Origin: Parachlamydiales bacterium
Lineage (GTDB): Bacteria; Chlamydiota; Chlamydiia; Chlamydiales; Rhabdochlamydiaceae
NCBI GenBank assembly: GCA_023265455.1
Contig: JAHFTQ010000010.1
Location: forward strand, 1-64,000
Length of the DNA stretch: 64,000 bases
Direction: 5' to 3'
In this document: in pieces, positions 8,962 to 19,076 of the stretch
How positions within the stretch are numbered: the stretch's first letter is position 1
Layout of the letters: each line of letters starts with the position of its first letter
The notes under the pieces: model-generated
The model's database searches: none
Told to the model about the DNA's origin: nothing
The model's input: the letters and a program-made list of their open reading frames with translations, nothing else
Position numbers and translations under genes: made by a program

Positions 8962-8990
8962 TTGCAGAAAAATGGGGTAATCTGTATAAT
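8962..8990 (+). promoter_or_regulatory. groESL promoter
   Basis: TTGCAG, 17 bases, TATAAT: a near-consensus primary-sigma promoter at the expected place before groES. It fits heat control by HrcA rather than by a special sigma factor. Confidence 0.75.
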
Positions 8991-9000
8991 GGCCGTTTTA

Positions 9001-9018
9001 GACCCATAAAATTGGGTC
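9001..9018 (+). other. Short stem-loop in the groES leader
   Basis: GACCCA and TGGGTC form a perfect 6-bp stem around TAAAAT. It begins about where transcription should start (10 bases after the -10), so it would be at the 5' end of the mRNA, where it could stabilise the transcript. It ends 6 bases before the AGGAGA ribosome-binding site. Role inferred only. Confidence 0.4.
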
Positions 9019-9040
9019 ACAGCTAGGAGAAAATAGACTT

Positions 9041-10992
<1,952 letters not shown>

Positions 10993-11008
10993 TCTGCACT
11001 CTGTCTTT

Positions 11009-11044
11009 AAAGGCGCTTTCCCATTGGGAGAGCGCCTTTTCTTT
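11009..11044 (+). terminator. Intrinsic terminator of groESL
   Basis: A 13-bp stem (AAGGCGCTTTCCC with GGGAGAGCGCCTT, one G-T wobble) around a 3-nt loop, followed by TTTTCTTTT. It begins 17 nt after the groEL stop. Confidence 0.85.
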
Positions 11045-11078
11045 TGCATCTAAAACTTCATTTTGCTACAGGTGAGCC

Positions 11079-11807
11079 ATGAAGACCTTCTTTAAAAGTG
11101 TCGCAGGCCTCATCCTCATCTGCATTCTAGGAGCTTTCATCTTTCTGTTCCTGATGTGGTCGCGCGTCCCCGATATGGTTGCTAGCCACATCTCAAAAAC
11201 CCTCGGCGTTGCCGTTGGGATTGGCGATATTCACCTCTCCCCTTCTGAAATTACCATCCAAAACCTCGACATCGAAAATCCCCGCGAATTTAGCCTCACT
11301 TACGCCCTCTCAGTTCAAGATATTGCCATCAAGGCTCCCGTCACCCGCTACTTTCACGACGCTATTGTGATTGAGGAAATCTATCTGGAAAATGTCTATA
11401 TCGGCCTTGAGTTTGATTCCCCCAAAGGCACAAAAGGCAATTGGACTGCGATCATGAAAAATGCCGAGAATTCCCAGAAAAAAAGCAGCCAGTCGTCCTC
11501 TGAAAAAACCGTCTTGATTAAACGCCTTATTCTCACCAACATTGCACCCGACCTTCTCTACCGCAGCGAGGGCAAAGTCCGCCACCTCCCTATCATCCCC
11601 CGCATGGAGTTAACCAACATCAGCAGCAAAGGGGGTAACTTCAGCGACCAGCTGATGAATTCCGCCCTTGGACAAATGATCAAAGAGATCTTCGTCCAAG
11701 AAAATCTCAAAGATGCCCTCGATAAGATCTTTCAACAGATCCCCGGCGGCAATGACATTCCGGCCAACCTCTTCAAAGGCCTCTTCGGCTCAGCAGAAGC
11801 CGAATGA
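11079..11807 (+). CDS. AsmA-like inner-membrane-anchored protein
   Basis: 242 residues. One N-terminal membrane helix (about 7-27, AGLILICILGAFIFLFLMW) is followed by the pattern VASHISKTLGVAVGIGDIHL and ITIQNLDIENP. This is the layout of the AsmA/DUF748 class, in which a membrane anchor carries periplasmic beta repeats linked to envelope assembly and lipid transport. Short for the family, so it represents only the N-terminal unit plus a helical tail. AGGTGA precedes the ATG. The gap to the palindrome downstream holds an 8-bp stem-loop (AATTTTGG/CCAAAATT, 11834-11861) without a T-run. Confidence 0.6.
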   Translation: MKTFFKSVAGLILICILGAFIFLFLMWSRVPDMVASHISKTLGVAVGIGDIHLSPSEITIQNLDIENPREFSLTYALSVQDIAIKAPVTRYFHDAIVIEEIYLENVYIGLEFDSPKGTKGNWTAIMKNAENSQKKSSQSSSEKTVLIKRLILTNIAPDLLYRSEGKVRHLPIIPRMELTNISSKGGNFSDQLMNSALGQMIKEIFVQENLKDALDKIFQQIPGGNDIPANLFKGLFGSAEAE

Positions 11808-11925
11808 CCTTGGAATTTAACCAAAAAGTTGCTAATTTTGGGTTGTAAAACGACCAAAATTTAACCGATTTACCCTTGTAAAATAGCCATGATCTAAGAG
11901 AATCAAAGACTTACATTTTTGACAT

Positions 11926-12106
11926 TTGACACTATACCACACGTCAGTGAAAAGTAGCCTTTTTGGCTGCGTCAAATCCCCGGGGTTGAGATATCGCAAG
12001 AGGGTCTGTATTGACTTAATACTGACCCTCTTGCGATATCTCAACCGCGGGAGATTTCACGCTAGCCAAAAAGGCTACTTTTCACTGACGTGTGGTATAT
12101 GTCAAT
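11926..12106. repeat. Long palindromic element, family P3, copy a
   Basis: A near-perfect inverted repeat of about 180 bp filling the gap between the AsmA-like gene and msrB. Outer arms start TTGACA and end TGTCAA, with CCACACGTCAGTGAAAAG matching CTTTTCACTGACGTGTGG. The centre is GTATT-GACTT-AATAC flanked by GCAAGAGGGTC and GACCCTCTTGC. The arms differ inside: one carries CCCCGGGG where the other has CCGCGGG. The centre and this asymmetry recur at 54.1-54.4 kb, but the outer arms there are unrelated. Open frames inside it on both strands are by-products of the palindrome. Confidence 0.85.
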
Positions 12107-12185
12107 AAATTAAATTTATCCTGCAAGCAGAAGAAGTCTCTTGACGTTTTTAGGCCTTTCGAGCAACTGAAGGGTAGGAGCTTTC

Positions 12186-12578
12186 GTGGAAAAAAAACAG
12201 CCCAGTGACAAAGATTGGAAAAAAAAGCTCACCCCTGAGCAGTACAAGGTTCTGAGACAGAAGGGAACCGAAAAAGCTTTTTCCGGCGAGTACTGGAACT
12301 GTGAGACGGAAGGAACCTACGTCTGTGCAGGGTGCGGGGGGCCCCTTTTTAGCTCCGAGGCGAAGTTTAAATCGGGCACTGGATGGCCCAGCTTCACTGA
12401 GCCCGTTGATCCCCAAAATATCACCCTCAAAGACGATGTCGGATTCTTCACCAAACGAACCGAAGTCCTCTGCAGTCAGTGTGAAGGCCACCTCGGCCAT
12501 CTTTTTCAAGACGGCCCTAAACCTGCCAAAACCCGTTATTGCATTAACTCTACCGCCTTGAAACTCAAGAAAAAATAA
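12186..12578 (+). CDS. msrB: Peptide-methionine (R)-S-oxide reductase
   Basis: Repairs oxidised methionine (R epimer) in proteins. 130 residues from a GTG start backed by GGAG 6 nt upstream. Zinc pairs CAGCGG and CSQCEG, substrate segment KSGTGWPSF, and catalytic Cys in RYCINSTAL. Stand-alone MsrB with no MsrA domain. The gene starts 80 bases after the P3 palindrome and is convergent with the CNNM genes. Confidence 0.93.
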   Translation: MEKKQPSDKDWKKKLTPEQYKVLRQKGTEKAFSGEYWNCETEGTYVCAGCGGPLFSSEAKFKSGTGWPSFTEPVDPQNITLKDDVGFFTKRTEVLCSQCEGHLGHLFQDGPKPAKTRYCINSTALKLKKK

Positions 12579-12599
12579 ACCTCTTTCGTTTTATCATGT

Positions 12600-13823
12600 T
12601 CAATAGATGGTCCGAATAGAGATCGATTTGGCGCCCCCGAGGAGGCTGGCCTCTTCAACGGTGAGCTCAAACTGATCGATCCGAACAATCTCCCCGATAG
12701 CAGCCGGATGACCTAGAAGCTTTGTAACAAGCTCTTCGAGGGTCTTAGCCCCTTGAGCATCGAGATGGACGCGGTAGGTTTTGTTAAACTCGGCAATCTC
12801 TGTCTCTCCTGAAAAAGTCCGATCCACAATCACATGGTGAGAACGGGGAACCATCTCTTCATAGGACATCCAATGATCCGATAGGCCGAAAATTTCATCG
12901 ATAATCTCATCCAGAGTCAAAATGCCTCTTGCAAGCCCCGCTTCGTTGAGAACGATCGCCACGCTTTGGTTATTTCTCCTAAACTGCCTGAGGATCGCCA
13001 TGATCGAATCTTTCTCTGTGATAAACCACGGCGCGCGGGCATGGTCGCGGACTTTCTTGCTTTCTTGCAAACGCAAGAGATCTCGCGGATAGGCAATCGC
13101 AATGATATTTTCCGGATTTTTATGATAAATGGGCACGAAAGGAGAGTAGCGAGAGTTCAGTAAGGATCTCATTTCGGAGACGGTACAGATGGAAGGGATC
13201 AGCTGGATACTTCCCAGAGGCTGCATCAGATCCCGAGCCGTCATGTTACGTAAGGAAAAAATGTAAGCTGCCGTCGTATTGAAATCTTCTTCATCTTTTT
13301 CTTCTAAAATTTTCTGGAGCTCTTCTCGGCTCAAATAAAGCCCGGCTTTTTCTGAACTTCCCAAAAGACGGTGGACTAAAAGACAAAACCCATTAAAAAG
13401 CCAGATGAGAGGACGGAGAACATAAGAGACGCCATACAAAACAGGAACGCTAATCATCGCCGCATGCTCAGCATAGCGCCTTCCTGCGAAAAGAGGAGCA
13501 ATCTCTGCAAAAATGAGTACAATGACCACTTGGGAAAGAGGTGCCCAATCAGGACTGAGGTTAAGGGCTTCATAAAAACGGCGAGCTGCCTCTGAGCCAA
13601 TTTGCAGAGCTGTATTAATGCAAATCAACGTTGTCCCAAAGAGATATCCGGGATGTTGGAGAAGATAGTTGAGCCAACGGGCACGCCGGGTATTTTTGCT
13701 CACATAGTACTGTAGACGAATTTTATTGAAGGAGACAGCCGCCATCTCGGCCATCGCAAAAAATCCTTGAACGACAAGACAAATGAGAATCACGCCTAAA
13801 AAAAACCGCCATGAATGCATCAT
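12600..13823 (-). CDS. CNNM/CorC-type transporter with CBS domains (second of pair)
   Basis: 407 residues. N-terminal DUF21 domain with about four membrane helices (1-180), a CBS pair (about 195-320), and a C-terminal CorC/HlyC domain (about 335-407, including FELTVEEASLLGG). The family is tied to Mg2+/Co2+ efflux and was long annotated as hemolysin-related (TlyC). Start backed by AAGGAG; it overlaps the upstream homologue by 4 nt (ATGA), so both are made from one message and may form a heteromer. Confidence 0.85.
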   Translation of the reverse strand: MMHSWRFFLGVILICLVVQGFFAMAEMAAVSFNKIRLQYYVSKNTRRARWLNYLLQHPGYLFGTTLICINTALQIGSEAARRFYEALNLSPDWAPLSQVVIVLIFAEIAPLFAGRRYAEHAAMISVPVLYGVSYVLRPLIWLFNGFCLLVHRLLGSSEKAGLYLSREELQKILEEKDEEDFNTTAAYIFSLRNMTARDLMQPLGSIQLIPSICTVSEMRSLLNSRYSPFVPIYHKNPENIIAIAYPRDLLRLQESKKVRDHARAPWFITEKDSIMAILRQFRRNNQSVAIVLNEAGLARGILTLDEIIDEIFGLSDHWMSYEEMVPRSHHVIVDRTFSGETEIAEFNKTYRVHLDAQGAKTLEELVTKLLGHPAAIGEIVRIDQFELTVEEASLLGGAKSISIRTIY

Positions 13824-15055
13824 CGTCTCCTTAAGCGGCGGATGTAGACGCGCCGAACACGCGTGGGCTCAGCTGCTAAGACATGGAAAAGAAAATCGTC
13901 GGTGATGTATTTACTGCCGCTTTTGGGGATATCCCCCATCTTCTCAGTCAGATAACCTCCAATTGTCACCATGTTGCTTTCGGTAGGAAATGGGACATCA
14001 AAAAGCCTTTCCAACTCTAAAAGTTCCATTTTTCCGCTGGCGATCACGACATCTTCACCCGAGAGCGTGTAGAGGTTTTTTTCATCTCGGCGGTCGGCAA
14101 TCTCCCCTATGACCGTCTCAACTAAATCTTCCAGTGCAACGATGCCGGAGACAGAGCCATACTCGTCGACGACAATCGCGAATGACTCTTGCCGGTCATA
14201 GAACTGCCTCAAAAGGGTCTTTGCAGGAACAGTTTCAGGGACAAAAAACGGTTTTTCTAGAATCGAGTGTAAATTCTCGCTATTAAGAATCTTTTCCCGG
14301 TGCAGAAAAAATAAGCGGCTAGTGACTACCCCGAGAATCTGATCTAGCCCCTTGCTGCAGATAGGAATTCTAGAGCATTCCTGGTCCACGAAAAGGTGGA
14401 TGAGCTTTGAAAGAGGCTCATGAAGATCAAAATAGAGAACCTCTTCGCGAGGGCGCATCCGTTCTTTGACCGTCGATTCCTGGAGCGCTAAGTAACCACG
14501 GACCAGTTCAGCCTCATCTTCTTGTAAAACTCCATACTGGCGCGAGGTGCGTAAAGCATGCTGCAGCTCATCGATCGAAATCTCCTGCTCCTTTCTCAAA
14601 AAGAAAAAAAGAACCCGAGAAACCGTATTGGTGAAAGTCACAAGCACCCGCCCAAAGGGGAGCAAGATCTTCTGAAGCAGCTGAAAAAAAGGAGCCATCC
14701 GGTAGGCGATTTTCTCATTGTTGATTAACCCTATCGATTTGGGGATCACCTCTCCAAAGATCAGCGTCAATGCTAAGGGAACACCGACGTTCAAAATTCC
14801 GCTCGTATGCTCTCCAAACAAAGAGGAAGAGACGTTTTGGATCAAGATATTGAAGGCAATATTGAGCATGATAATGGTCACCAAAAGATCACGTGGTGAG
14901 GCCAGCAACTGAGCAATGAGATTTTTGCGAGAATCTTTTTCTTGTTTGTAAGCCTTAACCTTCAGAGAAGAGAGAGAAAAAAGGGCTGTCTCCGATGCCG
15001 AAAAAAGGCCGGAGCCTACAATGAGAATGGCGAGCAGGAGGATTAAGAGCATCAT
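13820..15055 (-). CDS. CNNM/CorC-type transporter with CBS domains (first of pair)
   Basis: 411 residues, same plan as the neighbour: DUF21 membrane domain (1-175), CBS pair (about 200-320, with SRIPICSKGLDQILGVV and FAIVVDEYGSVSGIVALED), CorC/HlyC domain at the end. The start codon shares one base with the stop of the FtsB-like gene (TAATG) and the stop overlaps the second CNNM gene, so three genes are tightly linked. Likely a metal-ion exporter; the ion is not predictable from sequence. Confidence 0.87.
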   Translation of the reverse strand: MMLLILLLAILIVGSGLFSASETALFSLSSLKVKAYKQEKDSRKNLIAQLLASPRDLLVTIIMLNIAFNILIQNVSSSLFGEHTSGILNVGVPLALTLIFGEVIPKSIGLINNEKIAYRMAPFFQLLQKILLPFGRVLVTFTNTVSRVLFFFLRKEQEISIDELQHALRTSRQYGVLQEDEAELVRGYLALQESTVKERMRPREEVLYFDLHEPLSKLIHLFVDQECSRIPICSKGLDQILGVVTSRLFFLHREKILNSENLHSILEKPFFVPETVPAKTLLRQFYDRQESFAIVVDEYGSVSGIVALEDLVETVIGEIADRRDEKNLYTLSGEDVVIASGKMELLELERLFDVPFPTESNMVTIGGYLTEKMGDIPKSGSKYITDDFLFHVLAAEPTRVRRVYIRRLRRR

Positions 15056-15369
15056 TATTCTTGCTGAAAATAAACTTTGACCTGACCCTCAGGTACTAGG
15101 CCTAGATTACGCTTAAGAACCATTTCTACCCAAGCAGGATCTGATTGGCTGTCAATTTGAAGAAGAAGCTCCTCTTGCTGCGCTAAAGCCGCAATTTTTT
15201 CTTGCTCCAAAGCTTCGAACTGATGAGTTAACTCCTGGTAAGACCGGTCCTTTTGCCGCAAAGCATGAAGGTAGATCATACTGCATAAAAGGATAAAACC
15301 CACTACCCACCAGGAGCGGTGAAACCAGCTTGGAACCTGTGAATTATGAGCTACCGCCATATGGCTCAT
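15055..15369 (-). CDS. FtsB/DivIC-like septum formation protein
   Basis: About 104 residues from the ATG at 15369; starts at 15360 or 15396 are also possible and none has a good ribosome-binding site. One membrane helix (WWVVGFILLCSMIYLHAL), a coiled-coil stretch (QELTHQFEALEQEKIAAL), and the C-terminal WVEMVLKRNLGLVPEGQVKV typical of FtsB/DivIC proteins, which bridge cytoplasmic and periplasmic divisome parts. First gene of the leftward unit with the two CNNM genes. Confidence 0.65.
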   Translation of the reverse strand: MSHMAVAHNSQVPSWFHRSWWVVGFILLCSMIYLHALRQKDRSYQELTHQFEALEQEKIAALAQQEELLLQIDSQSDPAWVEMVLKRNLGLVPEGQVKVYFQQE

Positions 15370-15486
15370 TATACGAGGGCACGTATTAAAAGACATTCCG
15401 TATCTGTTGCTATAATCTTGAAGGTTTTATAATTTGCGGATGTGATAAGGAAATGCCAAGCTATTTATTTAGTGCGTTTTTTGAAA

Positions 15487-15502
15487 CCAGTATGTACACT
15501 GG
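15487..15502. promoter_or_regulatory. Imperfect dyad upstream of the two-gene module
   Basis: CCAGT and ACTGG flank six bases, 30 bases before the start of the 15533 gene. It could be an operator for the module. No -10/-35 pair can be fixed with certainty around it. Confidence 0.3.
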
Positions 15503-15532
15503 CCACCTAAGGTAAGAGACTTGAGTTAAATT

Positions 15533-16630
15533 ATGCCAAATGGAAGACGTGTTTTTGTTGAGCCGATCCTAAAGGGGAAGAGATTCGCTGACTCTTCGCT
15601 CCCCTACGAGCTCCTGCCCGATTTAGAATGCTACCTGAAAATCATCAGCGCTGTCGCAAAAGAACTTTACAGAAAGGAACACCCAGGAAAAACCCGTTTA
15701 CCTAGAGGATTTGACGAAAGATTCAAGGTTCGCCTAACCAGCTTGCAAGCAGGAAGTGCAGTGGCGGTATTTTCTCGCGAGTATGATGAAGCTGGGTGGG
15801 AAAATGATGAGTTTGATCGGGCACGAGATCAGGTCAACCAACAGCTCATTAGTCTTGAAGAAAAGCAACAATCTTTGGGATTCTCAGAAAAAATACTCCC
15901 TCTTTTCAAATCATTTGGAGAAAATCTTAAACCTGATGAAACCATTGAATTAAGAATACCCGGAAGGCAAAGGGCCGCTGTCTACTCAAGAAAGGTAAGA
16001 TCCGGTGTTTTAGCCATAAACCAGCAGCCTTACCAGGATGTCTGCTATCTCACTGGTTCTATTTCTGGATTTGATGCTGAAAAAAGGAAATTATTTATTG
16101 TTTTAGAAGATGGCCAACCTATAGAAGGCCCCCTTGCAGCCTCCTTTGATACGCTACTGAGAGATATTGCTCCTAAATACAAAAAGCAAGATATCGCAGT
16201 CACACTCATCGGAATTGCTAAATATCAACCTGATGGTTCTGTTGCTGAAATCAAACAATTGCAACATCTGATTGTTTACCAAGACGGTACCCCTGAATTT
16301 TTTCCAAATCCTGAGTCTCAACTTACCACCTTAAGTGACTTACCAGATATTAACACTGTAAGAGACTGGCTTACAAACCTCTTAAAAGCTGGCGATATCC
16401 CAGCACCTTTCATCTACCCCGCTGATCACGGGATCGAATGTGAATGGTCCTTTGGGTATTGGGAGATCTCCTTTTCATTCCTGATAACTACAAAAATAGT
16501 GGTCTTGCACGCAGCTCATATTAACTCAGAAGCAGTTCAGGAAAATAGGCTGCCCTTGCAGGATCCAGAGTCCATCGAAAAAGCAAAACAATTTTTGAAA
16601 ACTTTATTACGCAAGACTCAAGACCAATGA
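15533..16630 (+). CDS. Large protein of an uncharacterised two-gene module
   Basis: 365 residues. I recognise the pattern of a widespread unnamed family: N-terminal GKRFADSSLPYELLPDLECY, LPRGF, a low-complexity-free acidic middle (EDQ-rich), and a C-terminal block DIPAPFIYPADHGIECEW (288-305), where relatives have PxPYxYPTPEGGVxxEW. No catalytic motif of a known enzyme is visible, and there is no signal peptide or membrane helix. Its stop codon overlaps the start of the next gene (ATGA), indicating coupled translation. Function unknown. It sits between core genes with no mobile element beside it. Confidence 0.7.
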   Translation: MPNGRRVFVEPILKGKRFADSSLPYELLPDLECYLKIISAVAKELYRKEHPGKTRLPRGFDERFKVRLTSLQAGSAVAVFSREYDEAGWENDEFDRARDQVNQQLISLEEKQQSLGFSEKILPLFKSFGENLKPDETIELRIPGRQRAAVYSRKVRSGVLAINQQPYQDVCYLTGSISGFDAEKRKLFIVLEDGQPIEGPLAASFDTLLRDIAPKYKKQDIAVTLIGIAKYQPDGSVAEIKQLQHLIVYQDGTPEFFPNPESQLTTLSDLPDINTVRDWLTNLLKAGDIPAPFIYPADHGIECEWSFGYWEISFSFLITTKIVVLHAAHINSEAVQENRLPLQDPESIEKAKQFLKTLLRKTQDQ

Positions 16631-17100
16631 CACCATTTGATGACGATGAAGAGCTTCTTTTAAGACAGGTTCATCCTAAGTTTATTGTCGAAGCCCGTAT
16701 TACCAGCCAAACTTTTTTACCAACGGAAAAAGACGACAAAAAACTGTCTGTTAATCGCAATTCTATGATTTCTGCCCATGAAGCTTTTAATCTCCATACT
16801 CAAGTAAAAAAATTACAATCCATAGGGGTCTGGGGGGTGTCCGTTGAAGAAGTCAAAACTTTTGACTCTTTGTCTCTTGAAAGCGACCCTATTGAAACTC
16901 CCATTCAAGACCTCTCTCACTCTCTGATTAACTTCTCAAAGCTTTCATCTGAAAGCAGGATAAAAGCCACAGCTAAACAACTCACAGCCAAAGCTCGAGA
17001 TCGTGGGTGTTTATATCAATCAGATGATACCGAACCCGACCTGAAAGCTGATACTTTGACTCCCGAGATTGAAGCTTCTCCAGTGGGCCAATCTTTGTAA
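16627..17100 (+). CDS. Small partner protein of the two-gene module
   Basis: 157 residues. The N-terminus DDDEELLLRQVHPKFI, then ARITSQTFLPTEKDDKKLSV, followed by GVWGVSVEEV and a C-terminal KATAKQLTAKARDRGCLYQS match an unnamed family that, in my memory, starts LLRQVHPxxxxxGRxSSQAFxP and is often encoded right after relatives of the 15533 gene. Overlaps that gene by 4 nt. Might be a toxin-antitoxin-like or other co-dependent pair, but nothing in the sequence proves it. The last 20 or so residues are poor in conserved features. Confidence 0.7.
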   Translation: MTPFDDDEELLLRQVHPKFIVEARITSQTFLPTEKDDKKLSVNRNSMISAHEAFNLHTQVKKLQSIGVWGVSVEEVKTFDSLSLESDPIETPIQDLSHSLINFSKLSSESRIKATAKQLTAKARDRGCLYQSDDTEPDLKADTLTPEIEASPVGQSL

Positions 17101-17138
17101 TGAAAAGCAAGAGTATTTTTTACCTATTGTTTTTTTCG

Positions 17139-17164
17139 TTTTTCAGGTAACCTACCCTGAAAAA
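17139..17164 (+). terminator. Candidate terminator or attenuator stem-loop
   Basis: TTTTTCAGG and CCTGAAAAA form a perfect 9-bp stem around 8 bases, in the gap between the two-gene module and the DUF3604 gene. No T-run follows on the plus strand, so it is at best a weak terminator. Confidence 0.4.
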
Positions 17165-17177
17165 GTGGTAATTAACT

Positions 17178-19076
17178 ATGCGTCGTTCGATTTGCGTTTG
17201 CGAACCTTTAGCCTGTTTTGCTGGAGAAACAGGAAACTTCTCATTCACCTATACCCCAGCTGTGAACCTACCGAAGGGAGCTAAACTCCGCTTCGATCTG
17301 GCCACCCATGGAAGGCCTATTGACTGGGAATTTCCTCAAACCAATGTCAAAGTTAAAAAAAACCTTATCTGGGCTCAGATTGCCGAAGGCAAAGGGATTC
17401 CAGCAAAAGCCATCGATAAAGGCAGTGATAAATCGCCTCAGTACGAATTTATTCTCCCCGCAGAGGTCAAAGCGGGGGAAAATTTTACCATCTACATGGG
17501 ATCTACTGTCAAAGGAAAGGAAAATGGCAATCGGTGCCAGCTCAACGTCCAGCGCCGAAGACCTTTCCACCTTTATATCGATCCCCGCGGAAAAGGAGAT
17601 TTTAAAGAACAAGAGGTTTTCCATCTCGATATCCGCGGCAATGTCTTGAGCAATATCCGCGTCATTGCTCCCTCTCTTGTAGCAAAAAATAAACGGTTCG
17701 ATGTTTTAGTCCGCTTTGAAGACGAGCATGGCAACTTGACTAACTACGCTCCTGAAGGGAGTCTGATTGAGCTCAGTTATGAAAACCAAAGAGAAAATCT
17801 TAATTGGAAGCTTTTTATCCCAGAAACGGGGTTCATCAACCTTCCTAATCTCTACTTCAATGAACCCGGTGTTTATAAAATTCAGCTCCAAAACTTGAAG
17901 ACCGGAAATAAGTATTATTCAGCACCGATCAAATGCTTGCCTGAATCTAATTTCTCCATCAGCTGGGGCCTCTTTCATGCAGAATCATCCAAAAATGACT
18001 CGGGGGAAAATATTGAAGCCTGCCTTCGAGAGTTCCGTGATGAAAAGGCGCTTCAGTTTTTTGCAACCTCTCCTTTCGAGAGCGCAGAAGAGACTTCTGC
18101 TGAAGAGTGGAAACAATGCTCCCAGCAAATTACTGAATTTAATGAAGAGTATAGATTTTGCACATTTTTGGGCTTTCAATATCCCGCAGAAGAGGGGTTA
18201 AAACAAATCGTCTATTTTAAAGACCAGAAACCTCTTCTGAGAAAAAAAGAAGCCAAAAGCAACCTCCTTTCCAAAGTCTATAAATCTCTGGGCCCTAAAG
18301 AGGCCTTTGCGATTTCCTCTTTCACCATGGCTAAAGGCGTCCATACCGATTTTTCTAACTGGGACATGGAACTCGACAAAGTTGTTGAAATCTACAACGC
18401 TTGGGGCTCTTCCGAATGCACTGCTAAAGAAGGCAATCCCCGTCCTATCCGGTCTACAACAAAAAAGGGATTCCAAGAGACAGAAGTCGGATCAGTGATC
18501 AATGCCTTGAAAAACAACTATCGCTTTGGGTTTGTAGCTGGAGGATTAGACGATCGTGGCGTCTTTTCTGAGCTCTATGAAGAGGGCCAGGTACAATACA
18601 GCCCTGGATTGACAGCGATCTTGGCAACCGAATCTACCAAAGAAGCTCTCGTCCAGGCCATTCAACGCAGATCTTGCTATGCAACGACGGGTGAAAGAAT
18701 GATCTTAGGGCTTCATATTGCAGGTGCCCCTATCGGCTCTGAGCTCAGTACAAAAATTAAACCTGGACTTGCTCTGAACCGCCATATCACTGGCTATGTT
18801 GCAGGCACTACACCTTTAAAAAGTGTTGTCCTTGTGCGCAACGGCGCTGTTATTAAAACATTTCAGACAAAAGACTATTGCTTTGATTTCACCTGGGATG
18901 ATGAAGAACCCCTTTCAAAAGCTGTTTTAAGTTCAACCGAAGGGCGTCCCCATTTTGCGTTCTACTACCTACGCGTCACACAGCAAGATGGGCACATGGC
19001 ATGGAGCTCTCCCATTTGGATCGATTACCCTGAATACCAACCGGCTCCCCCTCCTAAAAAACCCAAAGGAAAGTGA
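17178..19076 (+). CDS. DUF3604 family protein
   Basis: 632 residues matching, by overall pattern, the DUF3604 family: an N-terminal beta-rich part, then a PHP-like stretch with SISWGLFHAESS, WDMELDKVVEIYNAWGSSE, FGFVAGGLDDRG, GLTAILATESTKEALVQAIQ and RRSCYATTGERMIL, and a C-terminal beta domain ending SSPIWIDYPEYQPAPPPKKP. The usual His/Asp metal ligands of the PHP-like part appear only partly kept (for example AGGLDDRG where relatives have GSSDxH), so it may be inactive. The chosen start has only a weak ribosome-binding site. Function unknown. It overlaps maf by 4 nt. Confidence 0.65.
   Translation: MRRSICVCEPLACFAGETGNFSFTYTPAVNLPKGAKLRFDLATHGRPIDWEFPQTNVKVKKNLIWAQIAEGKGIPAKAIDKGSDKSPQYEFILPAEVKAGENFTIYMGSTVKGKENGNRCQLNVQRRRPFHLYIDPRGKGDFKEQEVFHLDIRGNVLSNIRVIAPSLVAKNKRFDVLVRFEDEHGNLTNYAPEGSLIELSYENQRENLNWKLFIPETGFINLPNLYFNEPGVYKIQLQNLKTGNKYYSAPIKCLPESNFSISWGLFHAESSKNDSGENIEACLREFRDEKALQFFATSPFESAEETSAEEWKQCSQQITEFNEEYRFCTFLGFQYPAEEGLKQIVYFKDQKPLLRKKEAKSNLLSKVYKSLGPKEAFAISSFTMAKGVHTDFSNWDMELDKVVEIYNAWGSSECTAKEGNPRPIRSTTKKGFQETEVGSVINALKNNYRFGFVAGGLDDRGVFSELYEEGQVQYSPGLTAILATESTKEALVQAIQRRSCYATTGERMILGLHIAGAPIGSELSTKIKPGLALNRHITGYVAGTTPLKSVVLVRNGAVIKTFQTKDYCFDFTWDDEEPLSKAVLSSTEGRPHFAFYYLRVTQQDGHMAWSSPIWIDYPEYQPAPPPKKPKGK

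Noticed and set aside
11926..12108. Open frames on both strands inside the 11.9-kb palindrome
   Set aside because: The two proteins mirror each other because the DNA is an inverted repeat; no ribosome-binding site.
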